A stretch of 64,000 bases of DNA from Castor canadensis (lineage: Eukaryota; Chordata; Mammalia; Rodentia; Castoridae). The stretch is taken from the NCBI RefSeq assembly GCF_047511655.1, contig NC_133386.1, positions 170,087,146-170,151,145 on the forward strand, read 5' to 3'. Each line of letters opens with the position of its first letter. Positions within the stretch are counted from its first letter, which is position 1. Below are positions 62,189 through 64,000 of this stretch, one piece after another. The notes under the pieces were generated by a model. The model made no database searches. It was not told the DNA's origin and saw only the letters and a list, made by a program, of their open reading frames with translations. The position numbers were made by a program, and so were the translations under genes.

Positions 62189-62404
62189 CTATGATAAAAA
62201 AACAAAACAAAAACAAAAAGTATTTGTATTCTACAAGTTACACAGAATGTGTATCCAGTACCAGCTCACCTAATTCCTATGCTAATGTTTCCTGTATAAC
62301 AAAGCAATTCTGACTATTTAAGAAATTAGAAAGCAGGAGTATAGATAGTAAACTACTTAAATCCATTATTTTTTTAGAGATACATGCTAGTTAATTTGCT
62401 TTTA

Positions 62405-62525
62405 CTTTTTACTGAGACATAATTTATATATTATCCCCAAATTCATCTTTTTAAAGTGTACAATTCAGTGGTTTTCAGTTTAATCACAAGACTGTACAAT
62501 TATTGCCACTAACTCTAGACTAAGT
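62405..62525 (-). mobile_element. Old L1 3' fragment
   Basis: aaagtgtacaattcagtggttttcagttt, the reverse of the L1M 3' end. Confidence 0.7.
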
Positions 62526-62883
62526 GAATTAAATTTTAAGGGGGAATTTGATCCCAGCACCAGAATAAGTTTTAAAAAAATAAAATTTAAGGGGGGAAAA
62601 AGTGAAAGTACTAGAAAACACACCATGAATTCTGATATCTAAAAAACTCAACACTTGACTTAATCCAAGGATGTTTTACAATATATGTGTAACTTGACAT
62701 TTTCTTGGCTTATTTAAAATGTCTACTCCTCTGTTTTTCCAAAGGCCATATAATGGAACTTCACTGATAAACTAAGAGCCATTTTACACCTTGCTCCCAG
62801 CAAGTTAACATTTGTTTATGAACAAACAACTGTAGGGTCCTGATTTGCACATTTTGATGATGTCAAGCTATGTTGCTCAGGTT

Positions 62884-63105
62884 TTTTTTTTGTTTGGGGT
62901 TTATTTGGCGGCCTTGGGGCTTGAGCTCAGAGCCTCACACTTGCTAGGCAGGCACTATACCACTTGAGCCACTCCACCAGCCCTGTTTTGTGCCAGGTAT
63001 TTTCAAGATAGGGTCTTGAGCACTATTTGCATGGGCTGGCCTCAACCATGATCCTCCTGATCTCTGCCTCCTATTACAGGCACAAGCCACTGGCACCCAG
63101 CTATG
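62884..63105 (-). mobile_element. Composite SINE
   Basis: ggcggccttggggcttgagctcagagcc to ggcacaagccactggcacccagc. Confidence 0.87.
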
Positions 63106-63519
63106 CTGCTCAGTTTCGAAGCATGGATGAATGAACTACTGGTTTCTGAAGGAAAGGCGTTTAACCTGCTTTGTCATTATATTGCTGGAATCTAGAACAA
63201 TGAATAGACTCCAGCATGTCTGCAGTCTATATATTTGCTGAGTAAATTTTAAAATGATGAATAAATATGAACATTTAGAACAGTACAATCCCAACATAAA
63301 CAAGCAAAATGGCAGTGCAGCTGTAGTTGACTTGGGGAAGCAGGTCTGCGGTGCGGCCAGCAGGCCTGACCCTCGCCTACCACTGAAAGAACGATAGTGC
63401 ACTTCTGCAGAATCTCAGACTTTGAAAGCCACTACCATACAGCAGTTTTCAGGATAAAGTGAGTTCTGTGCCATCTGTTGGTTTCTCCTGCCTCTATTTT
63501 TAAAATAAAATAATTAAGT

Positions 63520-63620
63520 TTAAAACAGTGTCCCATTATATCAGTTAGGCTATTCTCCAACTCAGGGGCTCAAACAATCCTTCTGTCTCAATCTTCCAAG
63601 CAGCTGGGACTACACTTTTG
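63520..63620 (-). mobile_element. B1-like SINE, diverged
   Basis: acagtgtcccattatatcagttaggctattctccaactcaggggctc. Confidence 0.65.
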
Positions 63621-63719
63621 CATCATATGTGCAGGGTGCAAAGCAATGTTTATTAAGCAACATCATATGGCATAAAGTGGTTCAAAACCATGACCTCAAG
63701 TAAAATGTGAGTGAAAACC

Positions 63720-63985
63720 TCTCTGTGACTATTTTATACTGCTGTATTCCAAAGAAAAAGAATCTAGTGGAGTTCATATCAGTATTTGCTAGGGATTAGG
63801 GCATGGGAAGGGTCGCCTACAAAGGGTCACATAAGGGAATTTTGTGGGGGTGAAGGAAGTGTTTTGTATCTTGATTGTGATGGCGGTCCCATGATCAATG
63901 TTAATTTTTCAAGGCAACAAAAACAGTGAATTTCACTTTCATATAAATTAAATTTTTATGTTGTTAAATCAGATTGCAAAGGTGG
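63720..63985 (+). mobile_element. Old L1 3'-UTR-like sequence
   Basis: gctagggattagggcatgggaag...gtgttttgtatcttgattgtgatggcgg resembles L1M 3' UTRs; CSTF3 intron. Confidence 0.5.
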
Positions 63986-64000
63986 GAAAAAAAGACTTAA

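Larger units (their letters stand above)
62189..64000 (-). other. CSTF3: CSTF3 intron (upstream exons outside window)
   Basis: No exon encoding the residues before V377 is visible to the right edge; the interval holds L1M pieces and SINEs. An 88-codon minus frame at 63136-63402 shows no family resemblance and no splice support. Confidence 0.8.

Overview
The window is mammalian nuclear DNA: intron-split genes with GT-AG boundaries, CpG islands and dense interspersed repeats. The dominant SINEs are rodent-type. They are 7SL-derived B1-like units, tRNA-derived ID-like units, and head-to-tail B1+ID composites with A-rich tails, in many copies on both strands. A relatively young L1 family and older MIR, L2, L1M, MER20, MER5A and ERVL-MaLR relics are also present. 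The SINE type points to a castorimorph rodent (beaver or kangaroo-rat group; beaver is my best guess). The gene order matches human 11p13: DEPDC7 (+), TCP11L1 (+), CSTF3 (-).

Layout: 1-8569 is read as DEPDC7 intron 1, full of SINEs and one L2. DEPDC7 exons 2-9 lie at 8570-16530 with a poly(A) signal near 16627; exon 1 (about 25 codons) is not in the window. 16650-21400 is intergenic and holds an L1 nested in a SINE. A CpG island at 21400-22560 is the TCP11L1 promoter, with a non-coding first exon whose donor is predicted at 22238. TCP11L1 coding exons 2-10 run from 25868 to 48042 and give a complete 509-residue frame. 48043-53010 is the TCP11L1 3' end plus an intergenic stretch with a small CpG-rich block near 50.4-50.75 kb, a possible non-coding RNA promoter. 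CSTF3 runs leftwards from the right edge: its last eight coding exons encode residues 377-717 and its poly(A) signal is at 53034-53039.

All three frames are intact across every visible junction. The coding lengths add up exactly to the human protein lengths as I recall them (486+25=511, 509, and 376+341=717). The genes do not form a pathway. DEPDC7 is a DEP-domain signalling protein, TCP11L1 a little-studied T-complex 11 family protein, and CSTF3 the scaffold of the mRNA 3'-end cleavage stimulation factor.

I see no operon, CRISPR array, phage or exotic system. The observations most worth a second look are an inverted, decayed copy of TCP11L1 exon 8 about 350 bp downstream of that exon (potential pre-mRNA hairpin across the 5' splice site), a 20-bp motif repeated three times in the TCP11L1 CpG island, opposed poly(A) signals about 40 bp apart at the CSTF3 3' end, and an in-frame upstream ATG that could give DEPDC7 an alternative N-terminus.
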